A stretch of DNA of 64,000 nt from Labilibaculum manganireducens (GTDB lineage: Bacteria; Bacteroidota; Bacteroidia; Bacteroidales; Marinifilaceae), in assembly GCF_002843385.1 (NCBI RefSeq), contig NZ_MVDE01000003.1:184643-248642 (forward strand), written 5' to 3'. The notes below the pieces were generated by a model. That model was not told where the DNA came from. It saw only the letters and a program-made list of their open reading frames with translations, and made no database searches. The translations under genes were made by a program, and so were the position numbers. Shown piece after piece: positions 1 to 8,298 of this stretch. Positions within the stretch are counted from its first letter, which is position 1; each line of letters begins with the position of its first letter.

Positions 1-771
1 CTAAACAACTCCGAGAAAAACAAATTATCGCGAATTATTAGTAAAGACAGATTATTTAAATACCTAACTGGTAACGGTTTACCAGATCAAACAAAAGCAC
101 TCTATTCAAATGAAAACTCTGCCACTCTAGTGGTAGAAGAATCGATTAAAGTAGATTCCCATAAGGGACTAATTTTAAAAATTCCGAAATATCTCAATAA
201 GCTTTCAAATCAAGAAAAAAAATCAGTTGCAAACATTACTGCAACTTTATGTTATAGTTTCGATCCAATTTTCAATAATTTCCTGGCCTATAATCCAATC
301 CATATAAGCTTTGCATTTTTTAATCCTGTTGATGATGACTTATCAAAAAGTATAGATTTAATCGCAGGTTACACAAGTCAACAAAAAGATCGAGATCCAA
401 AACTAAAGAACCGTGTGGAAGAAGCAGACACTAACCGTAAATTTAAAACTGGAATAACCTGGTCAGAAGACTATTCTCCAATTGGTTCAAAAATGTTTTC
501 TAATACCCAAAAACTATCCATACCATTTCGAATTAAAGATTTAAACGAAATCAAAAACGAGTTGAATATTGTGGTTCGATGCACCTGTAAAAAAGATATA
601 GATCCAGAAATATTAAACCGAATTAAATTAAATCCACATCCATTTTCATTAGTAATAAGAATTGAGGAGAAAAAAGTTAACAACACCCTATCTGGACAAC
701 TTTACCATAAACTTGATGCAATAAATACCCTCGAAATAATAGCAGAAGCCGACCTTGAAGCAGAAGTTTAG
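1..771 (+). CDS. C-terminal part of S8 (subtilase) family peptidase, IetS-like (5' end outside window)
   Basis: The frame is open from base 1 to the TAG at 769-771, so this is the last ~256 residues of a longer protein; the GTG at 130 is not a real start. No catalytic Asp/His/Ser motif is visible. The assignment rests on resemblance to the C-terminal beta-rich region of intracellular subtilases paired with a small AAA ATPase: a TLCYSFDP stretch, then AYNPIHISFAFF, TWSEDY, SNTQKL and a late FSLVIRIEE strand. The AAA partner is the next gene. Such pairs were described as IetA/IetS in Agrobacterium plasmids and later as an anti-phage module. Here the two genes converge and their stop codons overlap by two bases, whereas the usual order is co-directional. 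The pairing is an inference; the catalytic half must be read from upstream sequence. Confidence 0.65.
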   Translation, partial: LNNSEKNKLSRIISKDRLFKYLTGNGLPDQTKALYSNENSATLVVEESIKVDSHKGLILKIPKYLNKLSNQEKKSVANITATLCYSFDPIFNNFLAYNPIHISFAFFNPVDDDLSKSIDLIAGYTSQQKDRDPKLKNRVEEADTNRKFKTGITWSEDYSPIGSKMFSNTQKLSIPFRIKDLNEIKNELNIVVRCTCKKDIDPEILNRIKLNPHPFSLVIRIEEKKVNNTLSGQLYHKLDAINTLEIIAEADLEAEV

Positions 772-1778
772 ACTTTTTCTTTTAAGATTAACTCTTTTAA
801 AATTGCAGAATCAAGGTATAGATTAGGTTTTTCTAAATCCTTTAAACCAAACAGTGTTCTTTTGATAGCTGTTATGATTGATCTTTGAATCAAATAAAAG
901 GATAATCCTTCTGATAATTTAATAATTTCAGACAGTTCCTTTTTGGTGCGAAATTTAAAGGGTGATTTAGCCAAAGTTTTTTCAATCAGCTCTTGAATTT
1001 GAGCATTGGTAGGTAAGCCCAAATTAATTTTCATATCAAACCTGCGCAATAAAGCTTCATCAATCATTTGCATCTGATTGGTCGCAGCAATAACAATACT
1101 ATTCTGAGGTAAATAATCAAAGAGCTGAAGAATAGTGTTAACTACACGTTTCATTTCGCCATGATCCTGACTATAATCCCTTACTTTACCAATAGAATCA
1201 AACTCATCGAAGAAAATAATGCAATTTTCACTGGCCGCTTGTCTGAATAATTTCGATAGATTCTTACTGGTTTCACCCAATTTTGAAGAAACAATGGCTC
1301 CTAAATTCACCACATACATCATCATATCCAACTCGCCGGCTAGTACGTATGAAGCCAATGTTTTTCCACAACCCGATGGGCCATGAAAAAGAATACGGTT
1401 TGAAACAGGTAAATCGAATTTGTTTAGCAATTCAATATCACGATGCTCTTGAACGAAATAAGTTAATTCCTCTTTGATGCCAGCAGAACAAACTAAATTT
1501 TCAAAAGAATAATCTGAAGTAAGTTTTTCAATGATCAATTCATTTAATGCACGATCATCTTCTTTTAAATAATATTTTTTGGATCCTACAGTCGCTAAAC
1601 CCTTAGTTTGTTGTGCGCGTAACCCTTCCTTTAGTATCGATTGTAACTGTAAAGCCAAGTTCACTTTTTTAGTTTGCCGTGAATGCTCTATCAATTTACT
1701 CAATACTTCCAAAAGTTGATCTTGATCATTCTCAAGACCAAACCTTGCAATATCCTTTATGTAATCAGCTTGACTCAT
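768..1778 (-). CDS. AAA+ ATPase, IetA-like partner of the subtilase
   Basis: A 336-residue protein with one AAA+ module. Walker A is GPSGCGKT (133-140), Walker B IIFFDE (187-192), sensor 1 ATNQ (232-235) and the arginine-finger region RRFD (245-248). Residues 1-120 are helical and resemble the N-terminal part of classic AAA proteins that sit beside S8 peptidases; there is no protease domain of its own, which separates it from FtsH. It lies tail to tail with the subtilase fragment. In the IetAS model the ATPase restrains or delivers substrate to the protease; whether that holds here is inferred from the neighbour only. A -7 promoter element lies just upstream of the ATG. An alternative is a stand-alone AAA chaperone, less likely given the neighbour. 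Confidence 0.8.
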   Translation of the reverse strand: MSQADYIKDIARFGLENDQDQLLEVLSKLIEHSRQTKKVNLALQLQSILKEGLRAQQTKGLATVGSKKYYLKEDDRALNELIIEKLTSDYSFENLVCSAGIKEELTYFVQEHRDIELLNKFDLPVSNRILFHGPSGCGKTLASYVLAGELDMMMYVVNLGAIVSSKLGETSKNLSKLFRQAASENCIIFFDEFDSIGKVRDYSQDHGEMKRVVNTILQLFDYLPQNSIVIAATNQMQMIDEALLRRFDMKINLGLPTNAQIQELIEKTLAKSPFKFRTKKELSEIIKLSEGLSFYLIQRSIITAIKRTLFGLKDLEKPNLYLDSAILKELILKEKV

Positions 1779-1794
1779 TTTGTTCTTCTATCAG

Positions 1795-1802
1795 CAAATT
1801 TA
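1795..1802 (-). promoter_or_regulatory. -7 promoter element of the AAA ATPase gene
   Basis: Read on the minus strand this is TAAATTTG, a match to the Bacteroidota TAnnTTTG element, 16 bases before the ATG. A TTTC at the -33 position (1822-1825) fits weakly. The transcript would have a very short leader. Confidence 0.45.
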
Positions 1803-2040
1803 GTCAATTATCTTGATTCTGGAAATCCTAATCCAATAAAACTATGATACTATCGTCGGCATGGAAAAATAGTTTAAGTTCGTAAAAAATATGATTAAAA
1901 TTTACCATAACTAAAAATTAAAAAACACTTTGATGAATAAAGCCTAATCAAGCAAACTCCCACCAGTTACTTCACCTACCGCACATTCTAGTCGGTAAAA
2001 TTAGAAACATTACTCATTTTTTGGAAGACTAGCCAAGACC

Positions 2041-2067
2041 AAAGACCACCCCAAGTGGTCTTTTTTT
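2041..2067 (+). terminator. Intrinsic terminator without an obvious upstream gene
   Basis: Arms AAAGACCAC (2041-2049) and GTGGTCTTT (2055-2063) close a five-base loop, and the right arm runs into seven T. The orientation is plus, yet no plus-strand gene lies between 771 and this point. The bases 1803-2040 hold no convincing ORF or tRNA. It may end a small RNA, or be left from a lost gene. Confidence 0.6.
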
Positions 2068-2171
2068 GTTACTTCTTCTCACCTACCCATAAACACCAGT
2101 TCGTAACATGCTTTAAATCTTTCAACCAAATACTTTTACCATTCAAATTTTATCAAACACCTTCAGCAAGC

Positions 2172-2445
2172 TTACAAAGCCTGTTTTTATTTTGAAAAGT
2201 ATGCTGTGTTATCTTACAAAGCCTGTTTTCGTTTTGAAAAGTATGCCATGTTATCTTACACAGCCTGTTTTTATTTTTAGAAATAGGCTATGTTATCTTA
2301 CATGGACTATTTTTTGTTTTAGAAATAGGCTATGTAATGTTACATGAGCCATTTTTATTTTGGAAAGTATGCCGTGCAAGTTTACAAAGCCTGTTTTCGT
2401 TTTGAAAAGTATGCCATGTAAACTTACACAGCATACTTTTCTTTT
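2172..2445. repeat. 42-bp tandem repeat, about 6.5 copies
   Basis: The word TTACA recurs at 2172, 2214, 2256, 2298, 2340, 2382 and 2424, exactly every 42 bases. Each unit follows the pattern TTACAnrGCCTGTTTT...TTTGAAAAGTATGCC.TG and differs from its neighbours at a few bases. Because 42 is a multiple of three, short ORFs across it on both strands show a 14-residue repeat (for example minus 2293-2541), but stop codons in some units end them and neither has the look of a gene. I read it as an intergenic array downstream of the truA-rnhA operon. Confidence 0.9.
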
Positions 2446-2455
2446 TTTTGAGAGC

Positions 2456-2683
2456 TTATGCTTCAGCAGCAAGCAATTCTGCCTCAATTTTTTTCTTCGA
2501 AACAGTTTGCGGGAGCAAGCGGTTGGCAAAAGTTTTGCCAAATATCTTTATAGCATCCAGGTAATTAAATTCGTATTGCTTTCGCAAATTTGCCTGAGCC
2601 ACTTCTTCGTTGGCAACTCCCGTTCGCACTCTGGTTTTCAAAAATTTGCTGGCTCCTATAAATGAAGAGGACGATAAGTACAA
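2456..2683 (-). CDS. Possible small hypothetical protein
   Basis: A 75-residue reading frame begins with TTG (no internal ATG) 19 bases after rnhA on the same strand and ends just before the 42-bp array. It is charged and helical, with an acidic Ala-rich C-terminus (KKIEAELLAAEA). I do not recognise a family. The poor start codon and the repeat-rich setting make it doubtful; it could be the remnant of a longer gene. Confidence 0.3.
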   Translation of the reverse strand: MYLSSSSFIGASKFLKTRVRTGVANEEVAQANLRKQYEFNYLDAIKIFGKTFANRLLPQTVSKKKIEAELLAAEA

Positions 2684-2702
2684 AAATAATAATTCATAAT
2701 TA

Positions 2703-3176
2703 TCATCCCCTCAACGCAACTCTCGAAGCTCGATCCACCAATGTAAACAATTGATCAACCTGATCTTTCTGACCCGAAACCTTGTGCCCTTTCACCTTTA
2801 CAAATTCACATTGCAAACTATCGGTCAGTCCGTAAAATTCCTGATACAATTGATGATTCGCAATGAGCCTTCCATTTTTGGAACAATAGCCATTTTTTTC
2901 AAAACGCTCTCTCCTCGCAGGCAAACCAATAATATTCTGAGAATCGGTATACACAATTACATGGCAATTGTCCGAATCAATTTCATTCAGAGCCAACAGT
3001 AAAACCTGCAGTTCCAGTTTTGTAGAAGAAGTATTTTCGAAACGATTCAGTTTTACCAGAGTTTTAGCTTCATTCAGAGAGACATTCAAATCCTGTAAAA
3101 GAAGAATGGCTCCAAAACCAATTTTAGATTGCGGATTTACACTTCCATCGGTAAATAAAAACAGCGGCTTACACAT
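2703..3176 (-). CDS. rnhA: Ribonuclease HI family protein
   Basis: A 157-residue RNase H fold enzyme, which cleaves RNA in RNA:DNA hybrids using two metal ions. The carboxylates are visible in order: D10 in the opening strand FTDGS, E55 (KLELQ), D78 in VYTDSQN, and a late Asp in LVDRASR (D148), with His131 in VKGHK as the usual assisting residue. The length is that of a single-domain RNase HI with no hybrid-binding domain. The ATG lies inside the end of truA (8-base overlap), so the two are co-transcribed, truA first. The long loop carrying [16 protein letters not shown] is typical of the Bacteroidota/archaeal-like type rather than of E. coli. Confidence 0.85.
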   Translation of the reverse strand: MCKPLFLFTDGSVNPQSKIGFGAILLLQDLNVSLNEAKTLVKLNRFENTSSTKLELQVLLLALNEIDSDNCHVIVYTDSQNIIGLPARRERFEKNGYCSKNGRLIANHQLYQEFYGLTDSLQCEFVKVKGHKVSGQKDQVDQLFTLVDRASRVALRG

Positions 3177-3981
3177 CTTCTATTCTTAAACCATCCGGAT
3201 ACTCAATTTTAGCTAGAAACAAGCCATGGCCTGGCACCGAAGAACCCGCATTCGATCGATTCCTGCTTTCAATCACCTCACGAAAACCAGCCAAATCCAT
3301 TTTTCCACGTCCTACCTCAACCAAAGTCCCAACAATGGCACGAACCATGTTACGAAGAAACCGATCAGCCTTAATCTTAAATACCAATTCATCATCAGTT
3401 TCAGTCCATTCTGCTTTTGCTATCCTGCAGTTATTGGTTTTCACATCGGTATGCAACTTGCTAAAGCTTGTAAAATCGATGTATTCGAACAGAATTTTAG
3501 CCGCCTCGTTCATCTCTGCAACATCCAACTCATGCTGATTTTTCCAGTGCGACTCCATTCGAAACGGATTTTTATGCTTGGTAATTTTATAATAATAAGT
3601 TCTGGAAATAGCATCGAAACGGGTATGCGCATCAGCTTTCACCCGAAACACTTCGCGAATGGCAATATCATGAGGCAAAAAGCGATTCAGCTTAAAAGCC
3701 AGTTTTTCACAATCGAACCGACAGTTTTCATCCACCTCGAAATGAGCCATAAAATCGCTGGCATGCACACCTGTATCCGTTCTTCCGCAGCCAACCACAT
3801 TTATTGGCTGATTTAAAATAGTAGACAAGGCCTTATTCAGTTCCTCCTGAACAGAACTTGCATTCGGCTGAATCTGCCAACCATGATAGTTTGTTCCTTT
3901 ATAACTTAGGCGAATAAAATATCGTTTCTTCAATTTAAATAGTATTTTCTGATTCTCCCCAAAAGTAAGCATTTTTAGCAA
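3169..3981 (-). CDS. truA: tRNA pseudouridine(38-40) synthase TruA
   Basis: A 270-residue protein that isomerises uridines 38-40 in the anticodon arm of tRNAs. The opening strand [16 protein letters not shown] and the catalytic loop GRTDTGVHA with Asp69 are diagnostic, as is the later [18 protein letters not shown] motif. Residues before ~19 are extra relative to most family members; an internal start near Met4 cannot be ruled out, but there is no better-placed ATG. It is the first gene of a two-gene unit with rnhA. Confidence 0.95.
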   Translation of the reverse strand: MLKMLTFGENQKILFKLKKRYFIRLSYKGTNYHGWQIQPNASSVQEELNKALSTILNQPINVVGCGRTDTGVHASDFMAHFEVDENCRFDCEKLAFKLNRFLPHDIAIREVFRVKADAHTRFDAISRTYYYKITKHKNPFRMESHWKNQHELDVAEMNEAAKILFEYIDFTSFSKLHTDVKTNNCRIAKAEWTETDDELVFKIKADRFLRNMVRAIVGTLVEVGRGKMDLAGFREVIESRNRSNAGSSVPGHGLFLAKIEYPDGLRIEDV

Positions 3982-4029
3982 GTCCGAAAATGAAAGAACA
4001 AAGGAACGGAATAATGAACAATTGGATTC

Positions 4030-4111
4030 CTTGTCCCTTGGAGCTTGTTCCTTGTTACTTGTTACTTGTCACTTGATACTTGTTCCTTGGAGCTTGTCAC
4101 TTGTTGCTTGC
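4030..4111. repeat. Degenerate low-complexity CTTGT repeat
   Basis: Short variants of CTTGTTACTTG, CTTGTCACTTG and CCTTGGAGCTTGT follow one another between truA and the moxR promoter. A 12-base phrase (CCTTGGAGCTTG) occurs twice. No coding or hairpin structure is evident. Confidence 0.7.
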
Positions 4112-4143
4112 TAAAACCATTAACAATTTTTAACGGGCATGCA

Positions 4144-4174
4144 TTTTCATAAAACGCTCAAAGGTTTATCTTTG
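4144..4174 (+). promoter_or_regulatory. Promoter of the moxR-bat operon
   Basis: The -7 element TATCTTTG (4167-4174) matches TAnnTTTG. A TTTT at 4144-4147 stands in the -33 position with 19 bases between. The leader to the moxR ATG is about 60 nt. No other good promoter precedes the operon. Confidence 0.55.
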
Positions 4175-4239
4175 TAAAGGTTTTCTGAAAAATCAGATTC
4201 TTTTTATGTAAATTTTTCAAGTAATTAAATATATTTCTA

Positions 4240-5235
4240 ATGATCCAAACAGTTGATATCAAAGAACTAAATGAACGTATCCAAAGAGAAAGTTCCTTTG
4301 TGGATATGATTTCTATGGAAATGAACAAAGTTATTGTTGGTCAAAAGCACCTTGTTGAAAGCTTATTGATAGGATTACTTTCGAATGGTCATATATTACT
4401 GGAAGGGGTTCCCGGACTGGCAAAAACACTTGCAATCAGCACACTTGCAACTACCATAGAAGCTGAATTTAGTCGTATTCAGTTTACTCCTGACCTGTTA
4501 CCTGCCGATTTGTTGGGTACCATGATTTACAGTCAGAAAAAAGAAGAATTTGTAGTAAAAAAAGGACCTCTTTTCGCCAACTTTATTCTTGCAGATGAGA
4601 TTAACCGTGCTCCGGCAAAAGTACAGGCTGCTTTATTGGAAGCCATGCAGGAGCGACAAATCACCATTGGTGACACCACCTATAAATTAAAAGAACCGTT
4701 TTTGGTTATGGCCACTCAAAATCCGATTGAGCAGGAAGGAACTTATCCTCTGCCGGAAGCACAGGTTGACCGTTTTATGCTGAAAGTGGTGATCAATTAC
4801 CCTAAAAAAGATGAAGAGCAGCTAATTATGCGTCAGAATCTTTTGAAGGTATTTCCAAAAGCAGCTCAAATCTTAAAACCGGAAGACATCAACAAGGCGC
4901 GTGACGTAGTGAAAGATGTTTATATGGATGAAAAGATTGAAAAATACATTGTAGACATCATTTTTGCAACCCGTTTCCCTGCCGATTACGGATTGGAACA
5001 ATTCAAGGATATGATCGCATTTGGCGGATCGCCACGTGCCAGTATCAGTTTGGCTTCAGCGGCTAAAGCTTATGCTTTTATTAAACGAAGAGGTTACGTA
5101 ATTCCTGAAGATATCCGTGCAGTTTGCCATGATGTACTTCGTCACAGAATTGGATTGACTTACGAAGCTGAAGCAAACAATATCACTAGTGAGAACATTA
5201 TTAGTGAAATACTGAATACCGTTGAAGTACCGTAA
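4240..5235 (+). CDS. moxR: MoxR family AAA+ ATPase
   Basis: A 331-residue chaperone-like ATPase. Walker A is GVPGLAKT (56-63); Walker B is in ILADEINRAP (near 117-122), and sensor 1 lies in ATQNPIEQEGTYPLPEAQ, the MoxR signature. MoxR proteins act with VWA-domain partners to mature or remodel protein complexes. The neighbours supply exactly that set: a DUF58 protein and two VWA membrane proteins (BatA, BatB). First gene of an eight-gene co-directional operon. The 98-base gap before DUF58 contains a near repeat of the phrase AATTCGTAATTC / AATTTGTAATTC. Confidence 0.95.
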   Translation: MIQTVDIKELNERIQRESSFVDMISMEMNKVIVGQKHLVESLLIGLLSNGHILLEGVPGLAKTLAISTLATTIEAEFSRIQFTPDLLPADLLGTMIYSQKKEEFVVKKGPLFANFILADEINRAPAKVQAALLEAMQERQITIGDTTYKLKEPFLVMATQNPIEQEGTYPLPEAQVDRFMLKVVINYPKKDEEQLIMRQNLLKVFPKAAQILKPEDINKARDVVKDVYMDEKIEKYIVDIIFATRFPADYGLEQFKDMIAFGGSPRASISLASAAKAYAFIKRRGYVIPEDIRAVCHDVLRHRIGLTYEAEANNITSENIISEILNTVEVP

Positions 5236-5333
5236 CAATTATGAATTATGAATTACAAATTAGGTTCTCAATTTGTAATTCATGATTACCACGATTTAAT
5301 TATTAATTCGTAATTCTCAATTCGTAATTAGCT

Positions 5334-6203
5334 ATGGAAACTAGTGAATTATTAAAACGCGTCAGGCAAATAGAGATCAAAACCAGAGGTCTTTCCCGAA
5401 ATATTTTTGCCGGCGAGTATCATTCTGCGTTCAAAGGACGCGGTATGACCTTCAGCGAAGTCCGGGAATACCAATATGGTGATGACATCAGAAATATTGA
5501 CTGGAATGTAACCGCCCGCTACAATCAACCTTACGTAAAACTTTTCGAAGAAGAGCGTGAACTGACCGTAATGCTGATGATTGATGTGAGTGGTTCCCGT
5601 GAATTTGGAACCATCTCCAAACTAAAGAAAAATCAGATTACAGAAATTGCCGCTGTGCTTGCCTTTTCGGCCATTCAAAACAACGATAAAATTGGGATGA
5701 TTTTCTTTTCGGATAAAATTGAAAAGTTTATTCCGCCTAAAAAAGGTAAGTCTCATATACTACGAATCATTCGTGAACTGATCGATTTTAAACCGGAACA
5801 TCGGAATACTGATATTGGCAATGCTTTACGCTACCTTACACAGGTTATTAAAAAACGCTGCACCACTTTCGTGATATCAGATTTTATTGATGAAGATTTT
5901 GAAAATGCATTAACGATTGCCAATAAAAAACATGATCTTGTAGCTCTTAAAATATTCGATAAACGCGAACAGGAAATCCCATCAATTGGATTGATTAAAA
6001 TTAAGGATGCGGAAACAGGCGAATACAGTTGGATAGACACTTCGAATAAAAAGGTAAGAGAAAACTACGCCAAATGGTGGCGTGAGAAAGACACTCTGCT
6101 TACCGAAACATTTAAAAAGTCTGGTGTAGATGTGGCAAATATTCGAACCGATCAGGATTATGTGAGATCCTTAATTGCCTTATTTAAACGAAGAGGACAA
6201 TAA
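5334..6203 (+). CDS. DUF58 domain protein of the bat operon
   Basis: A 289-residue cytoplasmic protein with the DUF58 signature GEYHSAFKGRGMTFSEVREYQYGDDIRNIDWN near residues 27-60, followed by a degenerate VWA-like fold (MLMIDVSGSREFG). It has no membrane segment, in contrast to the longer membrane DUF58 proteins. DUF58 genes nearly always follow moxR and are thought to be clients or adaptors of the ATPase. The C-terminus ends in a basic ALFKRRGQ. A fragment of a different, long-type DUF58 protein seems to lie at 46.3 kb. Confidence 0.9.
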   Translation: METSELLKRVRQIEIKTRGLSRNIFAGEYHSAFKGRGMTFSEVREYQYGDDIRNIDWNVTARYNQPYVKLFEEERELTVMLMIDVSGSREFGTISKLKKNQITEIAAVLAFSAIQNNDKIGMIFFSDKIEKFIPPKKGKSHILRIIRELIDFKPEHRNTDIGNALRYLTQVIKKRCTTFVISDFIDEDFENALTIANKKHDLVALKIFDKREQEIPSIGLIKIKDAETGEYSWIDTSNKKVRENYAKWWREKDTLLTETFKKSGVDVANIRTDQDYVRSLIALFKRRGQ

Positions 6204-6221
6204 TTTTAGAAGCAGACGACT

Positions 6222-7253
6222 ATGACAAATAGAATGAACATCCCAAATAAACTATTGACAAAAGCACTTGTCGCATTTGCAATTGTATTGGGAGCTACTT
6301 TTTCCTCCTTCTCGTCTTTTGCTCAGGAAGAAGAAAAAGGGATTAACTACAGCGCACAACTCGATACCAATGTTATTGTTATTGGTGATCAAATAAACCT
6401 TTTACTTTCCATAGAACAGCCAAAAAGTCTTCGGGTAGAGTTTCCGGTATTTATGGACAGCATTGGTTCGGGAGTCGAGATCATAAAACAATCTCCTCAG
6501 GATACTATCCCGTTAGAAAATGGAAATATTAAAGTGAATAAAAACTTTTTGATTACCTCTTTTAATGATGGTGTTCACAAAATGAATCCTTTTGAATTCA
6601 AGATTCATGACGAAAATCTGATGAATATCATTCGAACGGATACAATGTTATTGGGCGTAAAAACCTTCGATATTGATACCAGCAAGGCTAATTTTGACAT
6701 TGTAATGCCAATACATACACCAATCGCTTTTGCGGAAATTGCTCCCTGGATATTTGGTGGATTGATTGTTGCAGCATTAATTGTTTTATTGATTTTGTAT
6801 CTGCGTAAGCGGAAGAAAAACCAACCTTTATTCGTTAAAGCAAAACCAGCCGAACCGGCTCATATTATTGCCTTACGCAAGTTGGATGAGATCAAAAAAC
6901 AAAAGCTTTGGGAAACCGGAAAGGTGAAACAGTTTCATTCTGACCTTACTGATACAATCCGGTATTATTTGGATGAACGCTTCCAACTATCAACTCAGGA
7001 ATCAACTACTGATGAGATATTAAAAGCAGTAAATGCTATGGAGGTAAATTCAGACTGGCATGCCAAACTGAAGGACATTCTTGAACGTGCCGATTTAGCC
7101 AAATTCGCTAAATTCACCCCCCTTCAGGATGAAAATGAACTAAGTTTGAAATTTGCCTACAAAATTATTGAAACCACCATTGTAGAAGAAGCTCCTGCTA
7201 AAGAGGAAAAAGAATCTATTGCAGTGGAAGAAACAAAAAAGGAAGAAAAGTAA
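6222..7253 (+). CDS. Membrane-anchored periplasmic protein of the bat operon (DUF4381-like)
   Basis: A 343-residue protein with a signal peptide (hydrophobic segment 12-32, cleavage probably after SSFA), a beta-rich periplasmic part of ~140 residues, a membrane helix near 170-192 (IAPWIFGGLIVAALIVLLILYL), and a basic then acidic cytoplasmic tail. The tail holds a helical region (HSDLTDTIRYYLDERF) that also occurs at the C-terminus of BatD, suggesting a shared interaction with the MoxR/DUF58 machinery. It fills the position between DUF58 and BatA seen in many Bacteroidota. It has no accepted gene name. Confidence 0.75.
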   Translation: MTNRMNIPNKLLTKALVAFAIVLGATFSSFSSFAQEEEKGINYSAQLDTNVIVIGDQINLLLSIEQPKSLRVEFPVFMDSIGSGVEIIKQSPQDTIPLENGNIKVNKNFLITSFNDGVHKMNPFEFKIHDENLMNIIRTDTMLLGVKTFDIDTSKANFDIVMPIHTPIAFAEIAPWIFGGLIVAALIVLLILYLRKRKKNQPLFVKAKPAEPAHIIALRKLDEIKKQKLWETGKVKQFHSDLTDTIRYYLDERFQLSTQESTTDEILKAVNAMEVNSDWHAKLKDILERADLAKFAKFTPLQDENELSLKFAYKIIETTIVEEAPAKEEKESIAVEETKKEEK

Positions 7254-7271
7254 ACTTTGAAAATACAAAGT

Positions 7272-8264
7272 ATGAGTTCTATAGAATTTGCAAATCCTGA
7301 ATATTTTTACTTGCTGATCCTTTTGATACCATTAATTGCATGGTACATCTTAAAGGACAAGAATGCTCATGCAAGTATTCAGGTGTCAACATCAAAAAGC
7401 TTTCATTCAAGTGCCAAAACCTACAAATATTACTTGCGGCATGCTTTATTTGTATTTCGGGTTTTAGCAATAGTATTTTTAGTGCTTGCTATTGCCCGCC
7501 CGCAATCGAGCAATAGCCGAAGAGATGTAACTACGGAAGGAATTGACATCGTTATGTCGCTTGATATTTCGAGTAGTATGCTTGCCCGCGATTTTGAACC
7601 GGACAGATTGGAAGCGGCAAAAGAAGTGGCAGTGAACTTTATTACCGGCCGCGAAGATGATAAAATTGGATTGGTAATTTTTAGTGGCGAGAGTTTCACT
7701 CAATGTCCTTTAACAACCGATCATGCTGTTTTAATCAACCTTTTCAACGACATCCAAAGTGGAATGATTGAAGATGGTACAGCAATCGGGCTTGGGTTAG
7801 CCAATGCGGTGAATCGTTTAAAGGACAGCAAATCAAAATCGAAAGTTGTTATTCTCTTAACCGACGGAGTAAACAATCAGGGAGAGATTGCTCCTATTAC
7901 GGCTGCAGAATTAGCAAAAACCTTTGGAATAAGAGTTTACACAATTGGTATCGGCACCATGGGAATGGCTCCCTACCCTATTCAAACGGCTTTTGGTATT
8001 AGTATGAGAAACATGCCTGTAAAAATTGACGAAGAAGTATTGCAGCAAATTGCTGATATGACAGGTGGTCAATACTTTCGGGCAACTGACAACAATAAAT
8101 TAAAAGCAATTTACGAACAAATTGATAAGTTGGAGAAAAGTAAAATTGAGGTGAAACAATACATTACAAAAAGCGAGGAATACTTAATTTTTGCGTTGCT
8201 TGCCGCTTTATTCTTACTTCTTGAAATTGCTTTGCGTAATTCAATATTGCGGAACATTCCGTAA
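7272..8264 (+). CDS. batA: BatA, VWA-domain membrane protein
   Basis: Two N-terminal membrane helices (near 12-30 and 56-75), then a von Willebrand factor A domain with the metal-site motif DISSS, and a C-terminal membrane helix (YLIFALLAALFLLLEIAL). Part of the Bacteroides aerotolerance complex, which protects the envelope under oxidative stress. I start at the ATG at 7272, giving 330 residues; the upstream in-frame TTG at 7257 lies four bases from the previous stop and adds only five residues. The VWA metal site is intact, as expected for a MoxR partner. Confidence 0.93.
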   Translation: MSSIEFANPEYFYLLILLIPLIAWYILKDKNAHASIQVSTSKSFHSSAKTYKYYLRHALFVFRVLAIVFLVLAIARPQSSNSRRDVTTEGIDIVMSLDISSSMLARDFEPDRLEAAKEVAVNFITGREDDKIGLVIFSGESFTQCPLTTDHAVLINLFNDIQSGMIEDGTAIGLGLANAVNRLKDSKSKSKVVILLTDGVNNQGEIAPITAAELAKTFGIRVYTIGIGTMGMAPYPIQTAFGISMRNMPVKIDEEVLQQIADMTGGQYFRATDNNKLKAIYEQIDKLEKSKIEVKQYITKSEEYLIFALLAALFLLLEIALRNSILRNIP

Positions 8265-8298
8265 TTGATATTAATTGAACACAGAAAATCATTGAACA

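Noticed and set aside
1803..2040. tRNA gene before the lone terminator
   Set aside because: No T-arm GTTCGAnTC-like sequence or cloverleaf could be found.
2293..2665. Repeat-containing small ORFs on both strands over the 42-bp array
   Set aside because: They arise because the unit is divisible by three; starts and stops are arbitrary and codon use is not coding-like.
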